Shown here: positions 6,825 to 14,344 of the stretch, one piece after another | How the letters are laid out: the number at the start of each line of letters is the position of its first letter | Position numbering within the stretch: position 1 is the stretch's first letter | The notes under the pieces: model-generated | Seen by the model: only the letters and a program-made list of their open reading frames with translations | Told to the model about the DNA's origin: nothing | Database searches by the model: none | Made by a program: the position numbers and the translations under genes | Assembly (NCBI RefSeq): GCF_003434305.1 | Contig: NZ_QKKX01000064.1 | Location: 44,879 to 108,878, forward strand | DNA: 64,000 nucleotides | Origin: Micromonospora sp. MW-13 | GTDB lineage: Bacteria; Actinomycetota; Actinomycetes; Mycobacteriales; Micromonosporaceae | Direction of reading: 5' to 3'

Positions 6825-8035
6825 GCGGCGGCCCTCCTCGCCCGGACCCGGTTGCGGACGACCACCCCGAGCGGCAGCAGCACGTTGAGCGAGGTGAACA
6901 GCAGCAGCGCGATCCCCTCCCACCAGTAGGGGCTGGCGAACGGCGCGCCGACCAGCACGCCCGCCGCCCAGCCGAGGGTGACCTTCGCGCTCGGCCACAG
7001 GAAGTGCACGACGAACCAGGCCATCCAGACCAGCCCGGCGACGTAGAGCAGCCGGTACCAGCGGGACACCCGCAGGTCCCGGGCGTGCGCGTCGCGCAGG
7101 ATCGCCGCCTCCCCGTCGTCGAGCCGGCGGACCAGGCGCTTGAGCGACAGCCGGGTGATCTGGTGCAGGTTCCGGCAGCCGGTCGCGGTGGCCATCACCA
7201 GGTACATGTCGGTGCGCAGGTAGGCCAGCGTCTGGAAGGCCAGCTTCACCGCCTGGCTGAACACCACCATGGCGAGGAACCGGACCATCCCCGGGGGCAG
7301 GTCGATCCAGCCGCGCGACCAGGCGAACCGGGGCGCGACCGCGCCGAACAGCAGCACGCAGTCGATCGCCATGCCGGCGAGGAACGGGCCGTAGCGACGC
7401 TCGGGCGGCAGCGCCCACAGCCCCGACAGGTCGGTCTCCAGCACCGGGAAGATTCCGCGCCGCTCGACGCGCAGCCGCGACGGCACGCCGACGGCGGCCC
7501 CGGCGAGGGCGTGCCAGACCTCGTGCACGATCGTCAGGACGATCACCACCACGTTGGTGATCAGCAGGCTGAGCACGATGTCGGGGAAGATGAAGGTGTC
7601 CTCGTACGTGGGCAACAGCGACGGCTCGGCGGCGAACATCGCCACCGTCGCGACGAGGCAGCCGACGTACCCCGTCCAGGCGGCCCGGCCGAACAGCGGC
7701 CGGACCACCCGGGCCGGGATCCGCGAGACCGACCAGTGCCGGGCGGTGGCCGGCGCGGCCTCCCCGGCGGTACGCCCGTCGATGATGCCCGCGTCGAGCA
7801 GCACCTCGACGAAGTCGAGGGCGTCGACCGCCTCCCCGGTCTCGCGTTCCACCTCGTCGGCGGCCTCGGCGACGGTCCGGCCGGCGGCGAGCAGCCGCAC
7901 CAGCCGGGCCCCGACCTCGGGTACGACCACGAAGTTGCCGGTGGCCGGGTCGCCGACGACGTACTCGTCGGTGTCCTCCTCGCGGACGACGAGGTGGGCG
8001 ACCCGGGGCCGGCTGTCGGCGTCGAGGGTGATCAC
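6821..8035 (-). CDS. Membrane metalloprotease of M50 type with N-terminal PqqD-like domain
   Basis: The protein has 404 residues from a GTG at 8035 (GTGA overlap with the E1 gene). Residues about 1-90 look like a PqqD/RRE fold (DEYVVGDPATGNFVVVPEVG, then a helical part ending LLDAGIIDG), the domain that binds leader peptides in RiPP pathways. From 120 on there are about seven membrane segments. The third carries HEVWH at 171-175 inside a hydrophobic stretch, the HExxH zinc motif of intramembrane M50 proteases. The second M50 motif is not obvious; an Asp in FLAGMAIDCVLL may serve. A leader-binding domain fused to a membrane protease suggests it cleaves, and perhaps moves, the modified precursor. 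Confidence 0.8.
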   Translation of the reverse strand: MITLDADSRPRVAHLVVREEDTDEYVVGDPATGNFVVVPEVGARLVRLLAAGRTVAEAADEVERETGEAVDALDFVEVLLDAGIIDGRTAGEAAPATARHWSVSRIPARVVRPLFGRAAWTGYVGCLVATVAMFAAEPSLLPTYEDTFIFPDIVLSLLITNVVVIVLTIVHEVWHALAGAAVGVPSRLRVERRGIFPVLETDLSGLWALPPERRYGPFLAGMAIDCVLLFGAVAPRFAWSRGWIDLPPGMVRFLAMVVFSQAVKLAFQTLAYLRTDMYLVMATATGCRNLHQITRLSLKRLVRRLDDGEAAILRDAHARDLRVSRWYRLLYVAGLVWMAWFVVHFLWPSAKVTLGWAAGVLVGAPFASPYWWEGIALLLFTSLNVLLPLGVVVRNRVRARRAAA

Positions 8036-9135
8036 CGCTCCTCCCCGACCCAGCCGCAGGTCCCGCACTTGTGCCCCGGAGTCGGGTTCACCACGTAGTG
8101 GTAGGTCAGGTCGGTCAGGCTCAGGTGGTACATCCGGCCGAGCGTGCTGGCGGGGATGCCGCCGAGGTGGTGCACCGCGTCCAGGGCGGCCAGGTGGCCG
8201 GTGAGGTTGGCCGACGGGGCGATCACCGCGTGCCCGGTGAACCCGAACAACTCCTCCGGCTCGGCGCCGTGCCGCTCGCGGAGCCGGTCGCCGACGCTCG
8301 GCAGACATGCCTGGCAGCAGGTGCGGCCCGGGACGAACAGGCCGACGACGGCCATCGGGCCGGCGTACTGGGCGATCATCCACGGGGTACCGGTGCGCAG
8401 GGCGGCGGCGTTCGTCCAGTCGCGGATGGTGTGCAGGGGTTGGTCGGCGCAGAGCACCAGCAGGTCGCGCCCGCGCATCAGCGTCATTGCCGACTCGGTG
8501 GAGTCGACCCGGGTCTGCTCGCCGGTGACCGTCACGTAGGAGTTCATCCGGCGGAGGCGGTCGACCGCGACGGCGAGCTTCGGCGCGCCGATGTCGTCCT
8601 CGGTGTAGAGGAGCTGACGGGTCAGGTTGCCGGGCTCGACCACGTCGAAGTCGACGCAGTGCACGGCCCCGACCCCGGCGGCGACGAGGGATGCCGCGAC
8701 GGCCGAGCCGGTGCCGCCCAGTCCGACCACGACCACGCGGCTCGCCTTCAGCCGGGCCTGGACGTCGAAGCGGGACGGGCGCGGGGTGAGGTCGACCCAC
8801 GCGTGGTAGGTCAACGCCCGCTCGTAGCGGTCGATCTCGGCGGGGCTCAGGGTGGGCGGGGGCGGCGCGGCGGCGTCCTCGACGTATCCGGCGTCGATGA
8901 TCGTCCGCATCGCGTCGGTCGTCTCGTCGGCGGTCAGGTCGGGTCGTTCGGTGAGCAGGGCGTCGACGATCTCCGCCCGGGTGCGGGTGCCGTCCATCAG
9001 GCGTAACAGCGACCAGAGAAAGCCGTCCTCGTCGTCGATCTCCGCCCCGATACCCATTTGTCGACCGCCGATGCTGATGAGCGTCGGAGTCAGTCGCAAT
9101 GGTTTGTGAATGCCCTTGATCCGTGGTCGCAGCAT
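8032..9135 (-). CDS. ThiF/E1-like adenylating enzyme with PqqD-like leader-binding N-terminus
   Basis: The protein has 367 residues from an ATG at 9135 (GAGGAG upstream). Residues 1-90 resemble a PqqD/RRE domain (IGAEIDDEDGFLWSLLRLMDG ... DAGYVED). The E1 domain has the nucleotide-binding GLGGTGSAVAASLVAAGVG (138-156), the acidic VDFDVVEPG, the NLTRQ motif (170-174), Lys186 in APKLAVA, and two zinc CxxC pairs (C274/C277 and CGTC near the end). E1 enzymes adenylate the C-terminus of a protein or peptide, as MccB does for the microcin C7 peptide and ThiF for the Gly-Gly end of ThiS. The small peptide encoded just upstream ends in Cys-Gly, so it is the natural substrate candidate. No YcaO gene is nearby. 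Confidence 0.88.
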   Translation of the reverse strand: MLRPRIKGIHKPLRLTPTLISIGGRQMGIGAEIDDEDGFLWSLLRLMDGTRTRAEIVDALLTERPDLTADETTDAMRTIIDAGYVEDAAAPPPPTLSPAEIDRYERALTYHAWVDLTPRPSRFDVQARLKASRVVVVGLGGTGSAVAASLVAAGVGAVHCVDFDVVEPGNLTRQLLYTEDDIGAPKLAVAVDRLRRMNSYVTVTGEQTRVDSTESAMTLMRGRDLLVLCADQPLHTIRDWTNAAALRTGTPWMIAQYAGPMAVVGLFVPGRTCCQACLPSVGDRLRERHGAEPEELFGFTGHAVIAPSANLTGHLAALDAVHHLGGIPASTLGRMYHLSLTDLTYHYVVNPTPGHKCGTCGWVGEER

Positions 9136-9157
9136 GCCCGGAAACTCCTCCGCCAGG

Positions 9158-9191
9158 CCGGCCGGGACGCGAGGTGCCGCGCCCCGGCCGG
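9158..9191 (-). terminator. Hairpin between precursor peptide and E1 gene (likely attenuator)
   Basis: On the minus strand CCGGCCGGG pairs with CCCGGCCGG. A G-U wobble and four more CGCG pairs extend this to a 14-bp stem with a 6-nt loop. It sits in the 64-bp gap after the peptide stop. RiPP operons often carry a partial terminator here so that precursor message exceeds enzyme message. Confidence 0.65.
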
Positions 9192-9199
9192 ATGTCCGA

Positions 9200-9319
9200 T
9201 CAGCCGCAGAGGTCGTTGCGGCAGCCCGGTTCGATGATGGCGACGGTGGTCTCGAGCTTCTCAAGCTTGCGCACGAGGACCTTGGCCGGCTTGCGCTTCG
9301 TCTCGATCTTCTTGTCCAT
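9200..9319 (-). CDS. Putative RiPP precursor peptide (39 residues)
   Basis: GGAGG six bases upstream of an ATG at 9319 opens a 39-residue frame. The first part is Lys-rich and probably helical (MDKKIETKRKPAKVLVRK then LEKLE), as leader peptides are. The last 16 residues, TTVAIIEPGCRNDLCG, are hydrophobic, then polar, with two Cys five residues apart and a C-terminal Gly. It sits first in an operon with two enzymes that both carry PqqD-like leader-binding domains, behind its own strong promoter. I therefore call it a precursor peptide. The leader/core border is uncertain. It does not match any class I can name. Confidence 0.8.
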   Translation of the reverse strand: MDKKIETKRKPAKVLVRKLEKLETTVAIIEPGCRNDLCG

Positions 9320-9377
9320 GGGCGGCCTCCAACGAATTGAGAGGGACTGACGCGGCGATCCCGCTCGCGTCGCCATC

Positions 9378-9406
9378 ATTAGAGCACCCGCAAAAACCTT
9401 TGACAA
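9378..9406 (-). promoter_or_regulatory. Strong sigma-70-type promoter for the peptide operon
   Basis: On the minus strand TTGTCA (9406-9401) and TCTAAT (9383-9378) are separated by exactly 17 bp; each matches consensus at five of six positions. The surrounding DNA is unusually AT-rich for this genome. Transcription would start about 50 bp upstream of the precursor ATG. Confidence 0.65.
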
Positions 9407-9804
9407 TATTTAACTGCGTCGAACTAATGTGATCGAACTGGGCTCAAACGGAGGTCTGCCGCCGCGTTCGGCGAATAGTCAGCTAAAGGCCCCGCGGCTG
9501 TCGGTGTCGGCGGTAATTCATGGTTTCCGGACAGGTCGTCCAGGTGGGACGAATGGAATTATGGGTGGTTGGCGGTCGGCAAAGGGTGAATGGCAGAATT
9601 GGTCCACTGGAGCCCTTTTGCGGTGGATGCTGTGGACGGGGCGGCTGGTCGACGGGATTCCCAGCGGCGGCCCGAGTCCCTGCCGAAATCCGACGCGGTT
9701 GTCCGATCACGGGCAGCTACCAGGGCGTATTGATGACTACCATCAGTGGTGTCGCTCGTCCCGGGCCGGCTCGACGGCCGGCTACCTCGGGGAAGGTGTG
9801 CGCG
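9407..9804. other. Intergenic region between peptide operon and SARP-type regulator
   Basis: This 398-bp gap is less GC-rich than its surroundings, mainly at 9407-9600. Its left end has a rightward promoter candidate, TTGACA at 9400 with ACTAAT 17 bp on, overlapping the leftward promoter; it would give a leader of about 370 nt for the regulator at 9805. Open frames here look non-coding by composition. I see no second precursor peptide and no clear RNA gene. Confidence 0.4.
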
Positions 9805-12705
9805 ATGCCGACAGAACCCGCCCGCAGCCCTTCGCTGAGCCTCACGCGGTCCAGGCTGATCACCGCGCTGGACGTCCGGCCCCGTTCCCTCGGCCTGGTC
9901 GTCGCCCCCGCCGGGTCCGGCAAGACCACCCTGCTCGCCCAGTACGCGGCCACCGGGCCCGGGTCCGTGGGCTGGCTGCGCGTCGTGCCGTCCGACGCGG
10001 ACCCGGCGCGGGCGCTGCGCCGGGTGGAGGCGACGCTGCCCGACGGCGGTGCCGGCCTGCTGGTCGTCGACGACCTGCACCTGGTCGAGGGAACGCCGGG
10101 GGAGTCCGTGCTGCTGGACCGGGCCCTCGCCCTGGTGCGCGAGGGCGTCCGGGTGCTGGTCGGCACCCGCCGCATGCCGCCGCTGATCCTGACCCGGCAC
10201 GAGTTCTCCGACAGCGTCGTCGTCGACGCCGAGCAGCTTCGGTTCCGCACCTGGGAGGTGGAGCGGCTGCTGCGCGACGTCTACCGGGAGCCGCTGCCGG
10301 CCGACGACGTGGCGGCCCTGGCCCGGCGGCTCGGCGGCTGGGCGGCCGGCCTGAAGCTCTACTACCTGTCCACCCGCAGCCAGCCGCTGGCCGACCGGCG
10401 CCGCGCGGTGGCCTCGCTGGGCGTGCGCTCGGCGCTGTCCCGGGACTACCTCACCCGTACCGTGCTGGCGGAACTCGCCCCCGACCTGCGCCGGTTCCTC
10501 GTCCACACCTGCGTGTTCGAGGTGCTCACGGCCCAGCGGTGCGACCGGCTGCTCGGCGGCGGCGACGGGCAGGCCGCGCTGGAGGAGCTGGAGCGCCGGC
10601 AGGCGTTCACCGTCTCCCACGACGGTGGCCGGAGTTTCGCGTACCACGAGGTGCTGCGCGCCCACCTGATCGCGGCGCTCGCCGAGGAGTTGGGGGAGCA
10701 TGCGGCGCGGGCCTGGCACGCCCGCGCCGGCCGGCTGCTCGCCGCGGAGGGCGCGGTGCTGGAGGCGGCCCGGTGCTTCGCCCGCGCCCAGCAGTGGCCC
10801 GACGTGCACCGGCTGCTCGACACCGCCGGGGGCGACGTCGCCGTGCGGGGCCTCGACCCGTGGTCGGACGTGCTGCCCGCCTGGTTCATCGCCGAGGACC
10901 CGTGGCTGGTGCTCGCCGACGCCCGGCACCGGATCAACGAGGGCCAGCTCGCGGCGGCGGTGCCGCTGTTGCGCCGGGCCGAGGAGATGTTCGACGGCGA
11001 GCCGGCCCGGGCGCGGTGCCGCTCCCTGCGCGCCGACGTGACGGCCTGGCTGCCCGACGGCCCGCACTGGCGCGGGCACTGGTCCGGCTGGCTGCGCACG
11101 GCCACCCGGCGGCACCCGATGGTGGTCGTCGGCGAGGCGGAACGGCTGACCGGGGCGGCCGACCCGCTGGTGCGGGCGGGCGCGCTGCTGCTGGCCGGGC
11201 ACGCCGGCGAGGCGGCGCGCGTGCTGGACCGGTGGACACCGTCCGACGCCGGCATGGTCGGGCTGGCCTGCCGGCTGCTGCGCGCCGCCGTCGCGCTGGC
11301 CGGCGGGGACCCGCAGGCGCCCGCCGCGGTCGCCGCCGTCGGCCTGGACGCCGACCGGTCCGGCCTGCCCTGGCTGGCCCGGCTGGCCCGGGCGGTGCCC
11401 GCGCTGTCCGGGGCGGAGGCCGACCTCAAGGAGGCCGCCGCCGTCGTCGAGGAGTGCGACCGGCTCGGGGACCGGTGGGGCGCCCTGCTCGCGGCCGGCT
11501 GCGCCGCGCTGGCCCGCTCCCTGCGCGGCGGGCCGGAGCCGGAGGAGGCCGGCCGGCTGCTCGACCGGGCGCGGGAGGTGGACAGCGGGGTGCTGGCCGC
11601 CTGGGCGCAGTCCCTGCTCGCGCTGGCCGCCGTGCGCGGCCGGCTGCCCGACGCCGATGTGGAGGTCCGTCGCGCGGAGAGCACCGCCCGGGCCGCCGGA
11701 GTGCCGGGGGCGCGGGTGCTCGCCCTCGCCGCGGGGGTGCCCGCCGGCCCCGGCCGGGCGGTGGGCCTGTCCGCCGTCCACGCCGCCGCCGAGCACGCCG
11801 GGCTGCCCCGTCCGGTGGTGACCGCCTGGGTCACCCCCGAGCGCGGTGCCGCACCGGCCGTGCCGGACACCGCCCCGCTGACCGTACGCTGCTTCGGCGG
11901 CTTCCGGATCTGCCTGGACGGCGAGCCGCTGAACTGGTCGCCACTGCGCCCCCGGGCCCGCGCCTTGGCCCGGATGCTCGCCATGCACGCCGGCCGGGCC
12001 GTGCACCGCGACCGGCTCCTCGACGCGCTCTGGCCCGACACCGACCCGGCCACCGCCACCCGCACCCTGCACGTCGCCCTGTCCAGCCTGCGCCGGTTCC
12101 TCGACACCCACCTGCCCACCGGCGACGGGGAGAGCCTGCTGCACCGCGACGGGGACGCGTACCTGCTGGCGCTGCCCCCGGGGAGCTGGTGCGACGTCAC
12201 GGAGTTCCGGCTCGCGCTGGAACGGGCGTCCAGCCCCGGGGCGACCCGGGACCCGCGCGCGCTCGCCGACCTGCGGGTCGCGGTGGCCGCGTACACCGGC
12301 GAACTGCTGCCCGAGGACGGCCCGGCGGAGTGGGTGGTGGCCGAGCGGGAGACGCTGCGCCGGCAGGCCGCGGACGCGGCGGCCCAGCTCGCCGAGGCCG
12401 CCCTGCGCGCCGCCGGCGCCGACGGGGCGGTCGCGACGGCGGCCCGGTGCGTCGAGATCGACCCGTGCCACGACGCTGGCTGGCGGCTGCTGATCGCGGC
12501 GCACGACCGGGCCGGCAACGCCGCCGCCGCCGAGCACGCCCGCCGCCGGTACGCCGACGTGCTCGTCTCCCTCGGCCTCGACCCGGCACCCGCGGAGACC
12601 GCGCCAGCGGGAACCACCGTCAGCGTCGACCGAAGAATTCCGCCTCCCCGATCGCCACGGCCGGATCCAACCCGGGCCCGTACGTCGAGCGGACCACCAG
12701 CCTGA
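9805..12705 (+). CDS. Large ATPase transcriptional regulator with C-terminal SARP (winged helix + BTAD) module
   Basis: The protein has 966 residues from an ATG with GGGGAAGG upstream; an in-frame ATG at 9733 lacks such a site. It opens with a MalT-like ATPase: Walker A APAGSGKTTLL (34-44) and Walker B LLVVDDLHLV (85-94). A long helical, TPR-like middle follows. Residues 692-960 are a SARP module: an OmpR-type winged helix (LTVRCFGGFRICLDG ... RDRLLDALWPD) and a bacterial transcriptional activation domain (CDVTEFRLALE ... CVEIDPCHDAGWRLLIAAHDRAGN). Such regulators are large activators of specialised loci. It could act on the peptide operon, the injection system it abuts, or both. Its last 86 bp overlap the tail of the convergent zinc-ribbon gene. 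Confidence 0.88.
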   Translation: MPTEPARSPSLSLTRSRLITALDVRPRSLGLVVAPAGSGKTTLLAQYAATGPGSVGWLRVVPSDADPARALRRVEATLPDGGAGLLVVDDLHLVEGTPGESVLLDRALALVREGVRVLVGTRRMPPLILTRHEFSDSVVVDAEQLRFRTWEVERLLRDVYREPLPADDVAALARRLGGWAAGLKLYYLSTRSQPLADRRRAVASLGVRSALSRDYLTRTVLAELAPDLRRFLVHTCVFEVLTAQRCDRLLGGGDGQAALEELERRQAFTVSHDGGRSFAYHEVLRAHLIAALAEELGEHAARAWHARAGRLLAAEGAVLEAARCFARAQQWPDVHRLLDTAGGDVAVRGLDPWSDVLPAWFIAEDPWLVLADARHRINEGQLAAAVPLLRRAEEMFDGEPARARCRSLRADVTAWLPDGPHWRGHWSGWLRTATRRHPMVVVGEAERLTGAADPLVRAGALLLAGHAGEAARVLDRWTPSDAGMVGLACRLLRAAVALAGGDPQAPAAVAAVGLDADRSGLPWLARLARAVPALSGAEADLKEAAAVVEECDRLGDRWGALLAAGCAALARSLRGGPEPEEAGRLLDRAREVDSGVLAAWAQSLLALAAVRGRLPDADVEVRRAESTARAAGVPGARVLALAAGVPAGPGRAVGLSAVHAAAEHAGLPRPVVTAWVTPERGAAPAVPDTAPLTVRCFGGFRICLDGEPLNWSPLRPRARALARMLAMHAGRAVHRDRLLDALWPDTDPATATRTLHVALSSLRRFLDTHLPTGDGESLLHRDGDAYLLALPPGSWCDVTEFRLALERASSPGATRDPRALADLRVAVAAYTGELLPEDGPAEWVVAERETLRRQAADAAAQLAEAALRAAGADGAVATAARCVEIDPCHDAGWRLLIAAHDRAGNAAAAEHARRRYADVLVSLGLDPAPAETAPAGTTVSVDRRIPPPRSPRPDPTRARTSSGPPA

Positions 12706-13792
12706 TCCGCACCACGTTCGCCGCCTCGACGGGGAACTGCTGCTCCCCGGGCTCGTCGCGCAGCTCGATGTCGGTCTTCTCCTGCTTGCCGTCGGCGTCG
12801 ACGGTGACCACGGTGAGCCCGCGCGGCCGGCCGGCTTCGAGGAACGCCTGCCGCCGCTCGCCGACGCCCGGGGTGATGATGACGGTGAGCAGCCGCACGG
12901 GCTCGGTGAAGCGGCCCTCCACCCAGGCGCCGGCGGCCGTGCCGGTCGGCGCCCAGTAGCGGTTGCTCGCCCCGTCGGTGAGCCGGGCCGCGCCGGCACC
13001 CAGCTTCTCCGACGACGCGCTCACCGCCGCCGGGACGAGCGACGCCGGTTCCTCGGTGCGGTCGCGCACCGCCTCCACGGCCCGCCGCGCCAGGGGCGGC
13101 CCGGCCACCGCGAGCACGCCGACGAGGCAGAGCCCGAGCACGAGCAGCAGCAGCCGCCGGGCCGCCCCGGCGGCCCGGCGGTCCTTCCGGGCGGGGCGGC
13201 GGGGCCCCCGGCGGCGCACCCGGTCCCACAGCCGTCGCCACCGGTCCCGCAGCCGCTCCCACCAGGTGGCGCGCTCCGGCGCCGGCCCGACCGGGGCGGT
13301 CAGCGACTCCCCACAGAACCGGCAGATCCGGCGGTTCGGCGGGTTGACCCGGCCGCAGTGGGCGCAGGTCAGCTCCCGCTCCGGCGGGCGGGACGCCGGG
13401 TCGACCGCAGCGGCCGGCCCCGGCGTCTCCCGGGTGGTGCTCGGTGCCCCGGGTTGCAGCGGCTGGGGCGTGCCGTCGCCCGCGCGGACCGGCTCGTGCC
13501 CGCCCGGCTCGTGCCCGCCCGGCTCGTGTCCGCCCGGCTCGTGCCCGCCCGGGCCGGGCGGGTGCGCTACGGGGGCCGGCGGGCCGGCGGTGGACGGCCC
13601 GGGGCCCGGCGGGGCCGGCACGGCCGGATCCGTCCGCGCGTCGGTGCTCCGGTCGGTCACCGGCCGGTCCCGGGTCACGGCCGGCCCCGGGGCGGGCGGC
13701 GGGCTGCCCTCGTCCCACAGGTACTCGCCGCAGGCCGCGCAGAACTGCCTGCCGTCGGCGTTGGCGGCGCCGCAGCTCGCACAGGTGATCAT
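12620..13792 (-). CDS. Double zinc-ribbon membrane protein with discoidin-like domain (eCIS-linked)
   Basis: This 390-residue protein starts at an ATG overlapping the previous stop (ATGA). It has two zinc ribbons, CASCGAANADGRQFCAACG at 4-22 and CAHCGRVNPPNRRICRFCG near 150. A Pro/Gly/His linker between them carries GGHEP repeats. A membrane segment (LLLLVLGLCLVGVLAVAG) is followed by an outer beta-sandwich (ASSEKLGAGAARLTDG ... YWAPTG ... WVEGRFTEPVRLLTVIITPG), the pattern of F5/8-type or NADase-type glycan-binding domains. It is the last gene of the baseplate operon, so it may link the particle to the membrane or cell wall; this is inference. Confidence 0.8.
   Translation of the reverse strand: MITCASCGAANADGRQFCAACGEYLWDEGSPPPAPGPAVTRDRPVTDRSTDARTDPAVPAPPGPGPSTAGPPAPVAHPPGPGGHEPGGHEPGGHEPGGHEPVRAGDGTPQPLQPGAPSTTRETPGPAAAVDPASRPPERELTCAHCGRVNPPNRRICRFCGESLTAPVGPAPERATWWERLRDRWRRLWDRVRRRGPRRPARKDRRAAGAARRLLLLVLGLCLVGVLAVAGPPLARRAVEAVRDRTEEPASLVPAAVSASSEKLGAGAARLTDGASNRYWAPTGTAAGAWVEGRFTEPVRLLTVIITPGVGERRQAFLEAGRPRGLTVVTVDADGKQEKTDIELRDEPGEQQFPVEAANVVRIRLVVRSTYGPGLDPAVAIGEAEFFGRR
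13491..13550. repeat. 15-bp tandem repeat, four copies, inside the zinc-ribbon gene
   Basis: GGCTCGTGCCCGCCC is repeated four times with one mismatch. On the coding strand it encodes the GGHEP units of the flexible linker. A 15-bp unit keeps the frame. Confidence 0.85.
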
Positions 13793-14313
13793 GACTCGAT
13801 CTCCAGCGTCAGCCGGACGTGGGCCGGTACGGCGGACGCGACGACCTGCCGCACCAGCGCCTCGTCGGCCGCCCCGGTGACCCGGACCAGCACCCGTGGG
13901 GCCTCGTCCGGCGGCGGCCCGCCGGTCGGCGTCGCCGACCAGGTCACCCCGCCGTTGTCGGTGACCTCCACCCGCGCCCCGGTGGCCACCCGCACCGCCA
14001 GCTCGACGCCCCGGGCGGTCCCGCGCCACCGGTGCGCCTGCACCGCGTGCCGGACCACCTCCCGGCGCACGTCCGGCGCCCGGTCCCCGTCGACCGGCGC
14101 GGCCACCCAGCCGGCCAGCCAGTCCAGGAAGTCCGGCGGGGCCAGGTCCAGGTCGAAGTACGCGTCCAAACAGTCGAGCGTCAGCAGGACCGGCGCCAGC
14201 ACCTCGTCCAGCCCGGCGGTGAACCGCTGCGCGAAATCGTCCTCCAGGTACACCGCGGGCAACTCCTGCCCGATCGGGTGAGGGCTCGCCAGCCCCGGCA
14301 CCGCACCCCGCAT
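13789..14313 (-). CDS. Phage tail protein I (gpI)-like baseplate protein
   Basis: The protein has 174 residues, with AGGAGGGG just before the ATG. The pattern PVLLTLDCLDAYFDLDLAPPDFLDWLAGWVA, then RREVVRHAVQAHRWRGTARGVELAV, is typical of the gpI tail family (P2 gpI; the Afp12-type position in injection systems). Here the protein wedges against the J-like baseplate protein and helps hold tail fibres. It lies 31 bp after the J-like gene and overlaps the zinc-ribbon start. The C-terminal part (VEVTDNGGVTWSATP ... RVLVRV) is a small beta domain. Confidence 0.88.
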   Translation of the reverse strand: MRGAVPGLASPHPIGQELPAVYLEDDFAQRFTAGLDEVLAPVLLTLDCLDAYFDLDLAPPDFLDWLAGWVAAPVDGDRAPDVRREVVRHAVQAHRWRGTARGVELAVRVATGARVEVTDNGGVTWSATPTGGPPPDEAPRVLVRVTGAADEALVRQVVASAVPAHVRLTLEIES

Positions 14314-14344
14314 GATCCCCTCCTGACCTCGACGACCCGCCCGT

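Noticed and set aside
9429..9804. Possible second precursor peptide or long N-terminal extension of the SARP-type regulator
   Set aside because: Frames here have poor codon bias and no ribosome-binding site, while GGGGAAGG sits before the ATG at 9805.
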